Below are positions 7,473 through 14,143 of a stretch of DNA of 15,727 nt, piece by piece (within the stretch, counting starts at the first letter, position 1; each line of letters opens with the position of its first letter). The position numbers were made by a program, and so were the translations under genes. Source of the DNA: Sulfuricella sp. (GTDB lineage: Bacteria; Pseudomonadota; Gammaproteobacteria; Burkholderiales; Sulfuricellaceae); NCBI GenBank assembly GCA_019911785.1, contig JAIOJM010000299.1, positions 1-15,727 on the forward strand, in the 5' to 3' direction. Under the pieces are notes generated by a model. The model was given only the letters and a program-made list of their open reading frames with translations. It was not told where the DNA came from and ran no database searches.

Positions 7473-8324
7473 TCACTTCTCCGCAATGGCGCGCATCATC
7501 CGGGCGATGCTGTCGAACATGTGATCGTCGCCCGCCACGAAGCCATCCAGATGCAGGTTGCGCAACAGTTTTTGCCCTTCCTCGTCCTGCGGCATGGCAA
7601 TCAGTGCCTTGCGCAACGCCGCCGTATCTGCCGGCGCTACCGCCTTCCCCGCCACGAAGGGCGGGAAGCCGAATTCCTCCGATTTCATGACAATGCGGGT
7701 TCGCGTCGTCAGTTCAGGGTGCTGCAGCGCCAGTGTATCCCATACGTAACCGTCCACTGCGCCGCCCTGGGCCAGGCCGGCGGCTACCGCCTCCACCACC
7801 TTGCGGTGGGACCAGGTGAAAAAGGTTTTGCTGAAGAAGGTGCCGGGTTTTTCCTGCAACCGATGCAATTCATGGGTCGGCACCAGGTAGCCGGAATTGG
7901 AATCGGGATCGGAAAAGGCGAATACCTTGCCCCTTAAATCCGCGATGGACCGGGTTTGCCGGTCCGAGGCGGGAACGATCAGGTAAGAGCGGTAGAGCGG
8001 TTTGCCCTGATATACCGGCACCGCCAGCAGATTCATGGTCTGCTTGTTGCGTACATAGGGATAGCCGCACAGCCAGGCAAAATCCAGCTTGCCGCTGCGC
8101 ATGAGGTCGGTGATCTCGCGGTAGCTGGCGCGCTGGACGAACACCACCGGCCGCTTCAGGTGGTTTTCCAAGTATACCCGCCAGGCATTGACGAAGGCGG
8201 TCTGGTCGTCGAGGAACACCGGCGTCAGGCCGATCCGGATCGGTACGTCTTCCCCCGCCGCCCCCGTGTTCGCGGCCATGAACAAGGCCCAGCACAGCAC
8301 CAGCCACCGCATTCCCCATCGCAC
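7473..8324 (-). CDS. PhnD-like periplasmic substrate-binding protein (ArxX-like)
   Basis: About 283 residues with a hydrophobic signal peptide (core LVLCWALFMAA, likely cleavage near TGAAG). Mature motifs IRIGLTPVFL, LMRSGKLDFAWLCGYPYV, LRGKVFAFSDPDSNSGYLVP and AVDGYVWDTL are those of phosphate/phosphonate ABC binding proteins (PhnD family). No ABC permease or ATPase accompanies it; instead it is coupled to a histidine kinase gene, so a sensing rather than a transport role is likely. I chose GTG 8324 because GGAGG lies 8 nt upstream; ATG 8312 is a good alternative and GTG 8333 sits too close to that ribosome site. Ligand unknown; oxyanions such as arsenite/arsenate or phosphonate-like molecules fit the family. 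Confidence 0.85.
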   Translation of the reverse strand: MRWGMRWLVLCWALFMAANTGAAGEDVPIRIGLTPVFLDDQTAFVNAWRVYLENHLKRPVVFVQRASYREITDLMRSGKLDFAWLCGYPYVRNKQTMNLLAVPVYQGKPLYRSYLIVPASDRQTRSIADLRGKVFAFSDPDSNSGYLVPTHELHRLQEKPGTFFSKTFFTWSHRKVVEAVAAGLAQGGAVDGYVWDTLALQHPELTTRTRIVMKSEEFGFPPFVAGKAVAPADTAALRKALIAMPQDEEGQKLLRNLHLDGFVAGDDHMFDSIARMMRAIAEK

Positions 8325-8382
8325 CTGAAGCACCTCCGTATGTTGGCTTTGATCCAGTGTAACGCAAATTGCCCGGCGCGAT

Positions 8383-8395
8383 AAACAGCCTGTTT
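8383..8395. promoter_or_regulatory. AAACAG-C-CTGTTT palindrome near the sensor operon
   Basis: A perfect 6+1+6 inverted repeat lies about 60 bp upstream of the binding-protein start on the minus strand, where a repressor or activator of the sensor operon could bind. It does not match the GTTACC repeats. Function is not shown by sequence. Confidence 0.35.
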
Positions 8396-8424
8396 CAGCA
8401 TCTATCCTGGGCAGAAGCAGAGGC

Positions 8425-8442
8425 TGTTACCGTCCGGTAATA
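8425..8442. promoter_or_regulatory. Upstream activator site 1 (GTTACC-N4-GGTAAT)
   Basis: TGTTACC-GTCC-GGTAATA is an inverted repeat with an inner perfect core TTACCG-TC-CGGTAA. It is centred about 142 bp upstream of the predicted sigma-54 start, in the range used by NtrC-family activators, and it shares its architecture with a second site 43 bp downstream. Confidence 0.6.
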
Positions 8443-8467
8443 CTGCTACTGATAACAGGGGGATTAT

Positions 8468-8485
8468 TGTTACCTGTGGGTAGCA
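8468..8485. promoter_or_regulatory. Upstream activator site 2 (GTTACC-N4-GGTAGC)
   Basis: TGTTACC-TGTG-GGTAGCA repeats the left half-site of site 1 exactly and differs in two bases in the right half. It is centred about 99 bp upstream of the predicted sigma-54 start. The 43-bp centre-to-centre distance is close to four helical turns, which would place two activator dimers on the same face of the DNA. Confidence 0.6.
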
Positions 8486-8514
8486 ATGAATTGGGTATTT
8501 GAACGCGTGTTCTG

Positions 8515-8533
8515 CAATATCTATTTGATATTG
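8515..8533. promoter_or_regulatory. CAATATC-N5-GATATTG inverted repeat with IHF-like match
   Basis: A perfect 7-bp inverted repeat with a 5-bp centre lies between the activator sites and the sigma-54 promoter. On the minus strand TATCAA-N4-ATA at 8518-8530 is one base off the IHF consensus (WATCAR-N4-TTR). IHF bending at this position is common for sigma-54 promoters. This is a weak match and an inference. Confidence 0.35.
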
Positions 8534-8549
8534 AAAGTCTTGTTGTTCA

Positions 8550-8565
8550 TGGCACGGCTATTGCT
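8550..8565 (+). promoter_or_regulatory. Sigma-54 (-24/-12) promoter of the molybdoenzyme operon
   Basis: TGGCACG-GCTA-TTGCT matches the RpoN consensus (TGGCACG-N4-TTGCW) at every defined base, with the required 10 bp between GG (8551-8552) and GC (8563-8564). The predicted start is near 8576, leaving an untranslated leader of about 87 nt before the ferredoxin ATG. An NtrC-type activator is encoded by the adjacent divergent operon. Confidence 0.9.
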
Positions 8566-8612
8566 GAGATATGTTTGCAGCAACCTGATTTTATTTGCGG
8601 TGGGAAAACGGA

Positions 8613-8635
8613 CGAACGGCACAAAAAGCTGTTCG
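8613..8635 (+). promoter_or_regulatory. Leader hairpin upstream of the ferredoxin ribosome site
   Basis: CGAACGGC (8613-8620) can pair with GCTGTTCG (8628-8635), with one G-U pair, around the 7-nt loop ACAAAAA. It ends about 11 nt before the AGGAGG ribosome site (8647-8652). It could tune translation or protect the transcript 5' end; no known riboswitch is recognised. Confidence 0.3.
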
Positions 8636-8662
8636 CCATACACAACAGGAGGAGATGCGCTC

Positions 8663-9370
8663 ATGAGCGAACTGCGAACTTCATCAATTGAAACGAGGGG
8701 AAAGCCGGGCCTGAAGCGGTACGCCATGGTGATCGACCTGCGCCGCTGCATCGGCTGCGATGCCTGCATGGTCGCGTGCAAGGCGGAATTCGATGTGCCC
8801 CTGGGGGTCTTCAGAACCTGGGTGCCGTACAAGGTGGTGGGTGTCTATCCCTCCGTGAGAAAACATTTCATGCCGCGCCTGTGCAACCACTGCGACGATG
8901 CGCCTTGCGTGCGTTCCTGTCCGGTGGGGGCCACTTATAAAGTGGAAGACGGCGGTTTCATTCTCATGCATTACGATCGCTGTATCGGCTGCAAGGCCTG
9001 CATGGCGTCCTGCCCCTACAATGCCCGTTTCATGCTGCCGAAGCACCGCACCTATACCGATATCACCAGCGTGGTGGACAAGTGTACCTTCTGTCACCAC
9101 CGGGTAACACAGGGGCTGACGCCGGCCTGCGTGCAGACCTGCATCGGTCGGGCGCGAATTTTCGGCGACATCAACGATCCCAATAGCGAGGTGTCGAAAC
9201 TGGTGTCTACCCTGCCGACCCAGGTACTGCGTCCCGAGGAAGGCACCAAGCCGCACGTGTTCTACATCGGCGCGGACCGCAACCTTTCCGAGCATGGCCG
9301 GGCGATTTATAACCCGATCGAGGTGCTGGAAGAGGATAGACGGGCTTTTAACAAGAACCACCAGGGATAG
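8663..9370 (+). CDS. Four-cluster 4Fe-4S ferredoxin subunit of the molybdoenzyme (TtrB/PsrB/ArxB-like)
   Basis: 235 residues from ATG 8663, behind AGGAGG. Sixteen Cys form the four usual groups: C29-I-G-C32-D-A-C35-x3-C39, then CNHCDDAPCVRSC, CIGCKACMASC and CTFCHHRVTQGLTPACVQTC. This is the electron-transfer subunit of complex iron-sulfur molybdoenzymes, wiring the catalytic subunit to the membrane anchor. It has no signal of its own, so it presumably exports with the Tat-bearing catalytic subunit. It is the first gene of the sigma-54 operon, followed after 9 bp by the NrfD-like gene. A hydrophobic in-frame extension to 8486 is open but contains the sigma-54 promoter and is rejected. Confidence 0.94.
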   Translation: MSELRTSSIETRGKPGLKRYAMVIDLRRCIGCDACMVACKAEFDVPLGVFRTWVPYKVVGVYPSVRKHFMPRLCNHCDDAPCVRSCPVGATYKVEDGGFILMHYDRCIGCKACMASCPYNARFMLPKHRTYTDITSVVDKCTFCHHRVTQGLTPACVQTCIGRARIFGDINDPNSEVSKLVSTLPTQVLRPEEGTKPHVFYIGADRNLSEHGRAIYNPIEVLEEDRRAFNKNHQG

Positions 9371-9379
9371 GAGCAAATC

Positions 9380-10237
9380 ATGGGTGACTTCAATATTTTT
9401 CATCACATGCCGTGGTCGAGCACGTATTCGATCTACTTCTTCGTCATCGGCATTTCTGCGGCGCTGTTTTTCTTTTCCACCCTCTCCTGGTTCCGCCAGG
9501 AATTCGAGCCGCTGCGCAAGAGCGCCTTCTATGCCTCCTTCGGACTGATGGCGCTGGGCGGCTTGCTGCTGATCGGCGACCTGTCCAAGCCGCTGCGTTT
9601 CCTCAACATCCTTAACCCGGCCTACCTCAACTTCACTTCGCCGCTGGCCTGGGGCGGATTGAATCTGATCTCGTTCGGAGCGGTGTCGGTGGCTTATTTC
9701 TGGATGATGCGCAAGAACGACGAAACCAACAGTCGACGGCTGGCCATTATCGGGGCTCTTCTCGCCTTGGGCTTGCCGATCTACACCGGCTTCGATCTCA
9801 CCGCGCACCAGAACCGTCCGGTGTGGAATACGCCCCTGATGCCGATATTGTTCGTGGCCATGTCCCTGGTTTCCGGCGCGGCGGTGGCGTCTTTCCTGGC
9901 GGGGAAGCACGAGAAACTGCTCGTCATGCTGCGTCGTTTCATGCTCTGGTCGGCAGGTTCTGTAGGTGTCATGCTGATTTCCCTGCTCGGCACCACCGCC
10001 TACGGCGGCGTAGGGCAGGAACTCACCTTCATGTTCATGACCAGCGGTACGCTCGGCACGATTTTTATCGGCGTCGGCATCCTGCTCGGCACGGCGGCAC
10101 CGATCGCATTGCTGCTCGCACCTATCGGAAAGCAGCAACAGGGCATGATGATCGCCGCGGTGCTGCTTCTGGTGGGCGGAATGGCATTGCGCTACTCGAT
10201 TCTGGTCGGTGGCCAGATCGTCCAGACCTATTTCTAA
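9380..10237 (+). CDS. NrfD/PsrC-type quinone-binding membrane anchor
   Basis: 285 residues with eight predicted membrane helices (about 15-35, 48-66, 88-108, 120-140, 148-170, 183-203, 212-240, 246-270). Family hallmarks are GDLSKPLRF after helix 2 and IYTGFDLTAH after helix 4, with acidic residues suited to proton or quinone handling. Proteins of this family exchange electrons between the quinone pool and the ferredoxin subunit without haem. The short eight-helix form fits the PsrC/TtrC/SoeC size range. ATAGGAG precedes the ATG. It sits between the ferredoxin and catalytic genes, the same order as ttrBCA. Confidence 0.9.
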   Translation: MGDFNIFHHMPWSSTYSIYFFVIGISAALFFFSTLSWFRQEFEPLRKSAFYASFGLMALGGLLLIGDLSKPLRFLNILNPAYLNFTSPLAWGGLNLISFGAVSVAYFWMMRKNDETNSRRLAIIGALLALGLPIYTGFDLTAHQNRPVWNTPLMPILFVAMSLVSGAAVASFLAGKHEKLLVMLRRFMLWSAGSVGVMLISLLGTTAYGGVGQELTFMFMTSGTLGTIFIGVGILLGTAAPIALLLAPIGKQQQGMMIAAVLLLVGGMALRYSILVGGQIVQTYF

Positions 10238-10256
10238 AGATCGGGGAGACCAAACC

Positions 10257-12896
10257 ATGTTGAATTTCAAAATCTCGCGGCGCACCTTCCTTCAGGCCAG
10301 CGCCGCTACTGCAGCCGCTGCGGCGGCTTCGCCGAAGCTGTTGCGCGCCATGGAAACCGAACTGGGCGGCAAGGATTTCAACCCAGTCGGCTACGCCGAG
10401 CGCAAGGCGATTCCCATCACCTGCCACGTCTGCAACATCCAGGATGGCGCCTTGGCCTACGTGGAAAACGGCCGCATCGTCAAGCTGGAAGGCAACCCGG
10501 AGCACGTTTCCACCAGGGGCAGGCTGTGTGCCAAGGGCAACTCGGGCATGTGGTACAGCTACGACCCGGACCGCATCCTCTACCCCTTGAAGCGGGTGGG
10601 CGCGCGTGGCGAAGGGAAGTGGAAGCGCATCACCTGGGACGAGGCGCTGACGGAGATCGCCCAGAAGCTGGATGCGGCGATCAAGGAAGACCCCAACACC
10701 ATCATGCTGAAGTACGGTCGCAACCGCTCCGGCGGCGTCATCGACCGTTTCATGAATACGCTGGGATCGGCCACCGTCGTCAACCACACCTCGGTGTGCG
10801 AATCGTCCAAGAAGATCGGCATGGAACCCACCTGGGGGCCGGACATCGAAACGCCGGATTTCGCCAACGCGAAATATATCCTCAACTTCGGCTCCAATAT
10901 CATGGAGGCGGCCTACTTCCACAACCCGTACTCCCAGCGTCTTGCCGACGGCATGGCAGACAACAAGGCCAAGCTGGTCACCTTCGACGTGCGCCTGTCC
11001 AACACCGCCGGGCGCTCCGACGAGTGGATCCCGGTGTTCCCCGGCACCGACGGGGCGGTGGCGCTGGCCCTCGGTCACGTCATCCTGCGCGACGACCTGC
11101 AGGACAGCGACTTCATCGAAACCTGGACCAACGTCACCGTTGCCGAACTGAAGGCGCATTACAAGCAGTACACCCCGGAGTGGGCCTCCAAGCTTTCCGG
11201 CGTGCCGGTGGAGACGATCGAGCGCATCGCGCGCGAATTCGCCACCACCAAGCCGGCGACGACTTACACCTACCGCGGTCCGGCCAAGCACCTGTACGGC
11301 TCCTACAACGAGAAAGCCACCATGATGCTGCCGATCATGACCGGCAACATCGAGGTGCGCGGCGGCTACTGCATGCCGCGCGGCATGGGTTGGCCACAGC
11401 CGCAGCCGGAACCGCCCAAGCCGGCCAAGCCATCCTACCTGTCTCACCCGGACGAGTACCCGCTGGCCCACCACAAGGTGAGCCACCTGACGCCGTTCTG
11501 GATTGCGGAGGGCAAGCAGAAAATCAACGTCTATTTCTCCTACCAGGATAACGCGGTGTACACCAACCCGGGTTCGGACGCAGTGTGGGGCAAGTTGTAC
11601 CGCGACGAGAAGCTGATTCCTTTCTACGTTTCCATGAGTCCTTTCATGGGTGAGGAAACGGCACTGGCGGACATCATTCTGCCCGATTGCCCGTATCTCG
11701 AACGCTGGGAGCCGGAGTCCATGCCTAATTCACTGTGGCCGTGGCTGGGCATTCGCCAGCCGGTGATCAAGCCGCTGGGGGAGTCGCGCGAGAACCGCAT
11801 CTTGATGCGCGACATCATTCACAAGCTGGATCCGGACGGCAAGCGCGGCATGAAGAAATACTGGGACTTCAAGGACGGCGAGGACTACATGCGCCACCAC
11901 TTCGACAATGTCCCGGGCCTGAAAGAAGCGGGCGGGCTGAACTTCCTCAAGAAGCACGGGGTATGGCCGATCTATGGCAAGCTTGACCCGGCCACCGGCA
12001 AGATCGTGGACAAAACCGGACGCGAGATCCAGCCGGAATACGGCCTGCACAAGAAGGAACTGTCAGCCGCAGACATGACCGGCGCCGTGGTGGGAAAGAA
12101 CGGCTCCATCATGAAAAACGGCAAGGCCATCGGCATCCAGCGCAAGGGCAAAAATTACGCCGGCTTTCCAACTCACGACCGGATCATCAATGTGCGCGTG
12201 GACCAGTGGGCGGATTTTGGCTTCAATCCCATGCCCACCTTCAAGCAGATTCCCTGGCACAAGGACATGAAGGACGACGAAATGATCCTCACCACCTACA
12301 AGATCAACGTGCACAAGCAGTCACGCACGGCGGCGGTGAAGTGGCTGGCGGAGATCATGCACAGCAACCCGGTGTGGATGAACACAGAAACCGGCAAGAA
12401 GCTGGGGGTGAAAACCGGCGACCTGGTGCGGGTGGAAAGCAAAGTCGGCCATCTGGTGACCAAGGCCTATGTGTTCGAGGGAATACACCCCAAGGTGGTG
12501 GCCATTCCCACCGCCTTCGGCCACTGGGCCTACGGCCGGCTGGCGCAACTCAAGCTGAAGAGCGAGAAGGCCGGTGCCTGGGGCGCGCAGGACGATGCGG
12601 ACCTGAACAACGTGTGGTGGGAAGACAAGGGCGTGCACCCCAATCAGATCATCCCTGTGGTGGCCGACCCCATCGGCGGCTCCCAGGGCTGGTACGATAC
12701 CGTGGTCAAGGTCACCAAGGCCGGGCCGAACGACAAGTACGGCGACGTCCAGGCCTCGTGGGAGAAGCATGTGGAAGCCTACAAGGAAACCATGCGTTAT
12801 GCTTATACTGGCGACCTGCATCGCAAGATGCATCCGGAAATGGCTTCCTGGGGCGGACCGGAGAGCATCAAACACAAGGAGGGTGGCGGCCATTGA
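10257..12896 (+). CDS. Tat-exported molybdopterin oxidoreductase catalytic subunit (DMSO reductase family) with Asp in the FeS motif
   Basis: 879 residues from ATG 10257, behind GGGGAG. A Tat signal SRRTFLQ (7-13) plus an Ala-rich stretch sends the folded protein to the periplasm. The FS0 motif has canonical spacing but an altered third ligand: Cys56-x2-Cys59-x3-Asp63-x27-Cys91. Cys181 in HTSVCESSKK is at the position of the protein Mo ligand, as in formate dehydrogenase and PsrA/PhsA-type enzymes. A dinucleotide-binding domain lies near the C-terminus (around NPVWMNTETGKKLGVKTGD). The B-C-A gene order resembles Ttr; the adjacent regulators resemble Arx. Reaction direction and substrate are unknown; arsenic, sulfur (tetrathionate, thiosulfate, polysulfide, sulfite) or another oxyanion are candidates. 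An in-frame start at 10209 lies inside the anchor gene and would bury the Tat signal. Confidence 0.93.
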   Translation: MLNFKISRRTFLQASAATAAAAAASPKLLRAMETELGGKDFNPVGYAERKAIPITCHVCNIQDGALAYVENGRIVKLEGNPEHVSTRGRLCAKGNSGMWYSYDPDRILYPLKRVGARGEGKWKRITWDEALTEIAQKLDAAIKEDPNTIMLKYGRNRSGGVIDRFMNTLGSATVVNHTSVCESSKKIGMEPTWGPDIETPDFANAKYILNFGSNIMEAAYFHNPYSQRLADGMADNKAKLVTFDVRLSNTAGRSDEWIPVFPGTDGAVALALGHVILRDDLQDSDFIETWTNVTVAELKAHYKQYTPEWASKLSGVPVETIERIAREFATTKPATTYTYRGPAKHLYGSYNEKATMMLPIMTGNIEVRGGYCMPRGMGWPQPQPEPPKPAKPSYLSHPDEYPLAHHKVSHLTPFWIAEGKQKINVYFSYQDNAVYTNPGSDAVWGKLYRDEKLIPFYVSMSPFMGEETALADIILPDCPYLERWEPESMPNSLWPWLGIRQPVIKPLGESRENRILMRDIIHKLDPDGKRGMKKYWDFKDGEDYMRHHFDNVPGLKEAGGLNFLKKHGVWPIYGKLDPATGKIVDKTGREIQPEYGLHKKELSAADMTGAVVGKNGSIMKNGKAIGIQRKGKNYAGFPTHDRIINVRVDQWADFGFNPMPTFKQIPWHKDMKDDEMILTTYKINVHKQSRTAAVKWLAEIMHSNPVWMNTETGKKLGVKTGDLVRVESKVGHLVTKAYVFEGIHPKVVAIPTAFGHWAYGRLAQLKLKSEKAGAWGAQDDADLNNVWWEDKGVHPNQIIPVVADPIGGSQGWYDTVVKVTKAGPNDKYGDVQASWEKHVEAYKETMRYAYTGDLHRKMHPEMASWGGPESIKHKEGGGH

Positions 12897-12919
12897 GGTT
12901 TTCTGAGCAAGCGGAGTGT

Positions 12920-12956
12920 CCCGGTCATGAGCCTTCTTTCGTGACCGGGTTTTTTT
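12920..12956 (+). terminator. Strong intrinsic terminator after the catalytic subunit gene
   Basis: CCCGGTCA (12920-12927) pairs perfectly with TGACCGGG (12942-12949). The stem can extend inward by four pairs including wobbles, leaving a 6-nt loop, and seven T follow directly (12950-12956). This is a textbook Rho-independent terminator. It lies only 12 bp before the next gene, so it separates the structural genes from the accessory module. Confidence 0.9.
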
Positions 12957-12968
12957 GAGAGGATACCC

Positions 12969-13748
12969 ATGCAGAACCAGAATGCGGCACTTGCCGAACC
13001 GATGGAAGATTCTCAATCCCCCCTGGAATTGCGCGCCCGCGCCGGTTACTACCAGCTGCTGGCCGGTGCTTTTGTCGAAGAGCCGGGGAGCAATTACCTG
13101 GCGGCCCTGCGAGCGCCGGAGTCCCTGGCTGCGCTGGCCGAGTTGGGGTTGCAGTTCGATGCAGACTTTACCGATGTTCCCCTTGACCAGCTTGAGGATG
13201 TTCTGGCTTGTGAATACGCCACCCTCTTTACCACCGCCGGCGGTTGCCCGCCGGTGGAGTCGTCGCGCCTCACCGGGCGTTTCCAACAGGAACCCTTCCA
13301 CGAGGTGAAGGCGATTTATCAGCGTTGCGGATTCGAGCTGCAACAGGGTAAATTCGCCGTGTTCGAGGACCAGCTCGGGATCGAGCTGTCCTTCGTGGCA
13401 GTGCTGCTGGAAAACCAGGCGGCGGCACTGGAAAGCGGCGACATGGCTGCCGCCAAGCGGCTGGAAAAGGAAGTCAAACGTTTCTGGGCCACCCACTTGG
13501 GGCGCTGGGTGCGCGGCTATGCGACGCTGCTGGCGCGAGTGACGGAGCATTCCTTTTACCGCGAAATCGCCCGCCTGCTGCAGGGTTTCGCCGAGGAAGA
13601 GCTGGTCTTGCTCAATGTGAAGGTGGACGATGCGGATGGCGGACGCGAGGTGGTGCCGAAAAGCGAAATCCAGGTGCTGTTCAATCCCGATGAGCCCGTG
13701 TGCGGTGGCTGCGACCATGGCAAGGAGCAAAACAGGACTTTCGCATGA
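12969..13748 (+). CDS. TorD/DmsD-family molybdoenzyme chaperone with CxxC tail
   Basis: 259 residues, mostly helical. Typical family stretches are YYQLLAGAF near the start, ACEYATLF (80-87) and EDQLGIELSFVAVLLENQ (133-150), which corresponds to the conserved acidic-hydrophobic helix of TorD-like proteins. Such chaperones bind the Tat signal of the partner enzyme and hold it for cofactor insertion; the partner is almost certainly the catalytic subunit encoded just upstream. The C-terminus ends in Cys245-G-G-Cys248-D-His250, an unusual tail for the family. GAGAGGAT precedes the ATG. The gene starts right behind a strong terminator and overlaps the next gene by 4 bp. Confidence 0.88.
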   Translation: MQNQNAALAEPMEDSQSPLELRARAGYYQLLAGAFVEEPGSNYLAALRAPESLAALAELGLQFDADFTDVPLDQLEDVLACEYATLFTTAGGCPPVESSRLTGRFQQEPFHEVKAIYQRCGFELQQGKFAVFEDQLGIELSFVAVLLENQAAALESGDMAAAKRLEKEVKRFWATHLGRWVRGYATLLARVTEHSFYREIARLLQGFAEEELVLLNVKVDDADGGREVVPKSEIQVLFNPDEPVCGGCDHGKEQNRTFA

Positions 13749-14143
13749 ACCATGAATTCGCCTGGGACGAACTGGCGCTGCTGTGGGATGGCAATAATTT
13801 CGGCGCTGTCCACGACTGGCTGGGGGAGCGCTGGAATCACCTGATCCAGACCCGGCCGGGTGGGCACGAAGACCCGGACGCCCAGTTCCTGCAAGGCCTG
13901 GCGTTCGCGGCGCTGGCCTTCCATTTCACCCAGAACCACAATCAGGACGGCGCGGCGCTGCTCGCCGAGGACGCCCTGGCCATGCTGCCACGATTCCTGC
14001 CCGCTTGGCGCGGGGTGGAGATCGCGCCTGTTCTGGAAACCCTTAACACCTTGCTTCCGCTGCTGGAGGGGCTGGACCACGGGTCCGATTGCCCCATGCA
14101 GCCATTCGTTTTCAACAAACTTGCCTATCAGGTGATGAATTGA
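13745..14143 (+). CDS. DUF309-like small helical protein
   Basis: 132 residues from ATG 13745 (ATGA overlap with the chaperone stop). The layout recalls the DUF309 family: FGAVHDWLGERW (19-30) matches the H-E/D-x3-E-x-W signature, FLQGLAFAALAFHF (48-61) matches the QGLIQ-like helix, and NQDGAALLAEDALAMLP (66-82) the following repeat-like helix. No enzymatic function is established for that family that I can apply here. No signal peptide, so it is cytoplasmic and may help maturation of the enzyme together with the chaperone. Its stop shares one base with the next start. Assignment is from pattern reading only. Confidence 0.7.
   Translation: MNHEFAWDELALLWDGNNFGAVHDWLGERWNHLIQTRPGGHEDPDAQFLQGLAFAALAFHFTQNHNQDGAALLAEDALAMLPRFLPAWRGVEIAPVLETLNTLLPLLEGLDHGSDCPMQPFVFNKLAYQVMN

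Larger units (their letters stand above)
8325..8662. other. Divergent intergenic regulatory region
   Basis: This 338-bp gap separates the sensor operon (minus) from the molybdoenzyme operon (plus). From left to right it holds a 13-bp palindrome (8383-8395), two matching activator-like inverted repeats (8425-8442, 8468-8485), an A/T-rich inverted repeat (8515-8533), an exact sigma-54 promoter (8550-8565) and a leader with a small hairpin (8613-8635). A minus-strand sigma-70 candidate for the sensor operon is only weak: TACACT near plus 8357-8362 with no good -35. Confidence 0.8.

Noticed and set aside
7472..7486. TTG start at 7486 for the histidine kinase
   Set aside because: ATG 7471 follows GGAGAAG at proper spacing directly after the upstream stop.
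8486..8662. In-frame N-terminal extension of the ferredoxin gene with hydrophobic residues
   Set aside because: It contains the exact sigma-54 promoter at 8550-8565 and lies mostly upstream of the predicted transcript start; ATG 8663 has a strong ribosome site and fits the family length.
10209..10256. Upstream start at 10209 for the molybdoenzyme
   Set aside because: It lies inside the NrfD-like gene and would put 16 residues before the Tat signal; ATG 10257 has its own ribosome site.
8663..12896. Naming the structural genes arxBCA or ttrBCA outright
   Set aside because: Gene order, regulator type and the Asp63 substitution do not jointly match either system, and substrate specificity cannot be read from the sequence.
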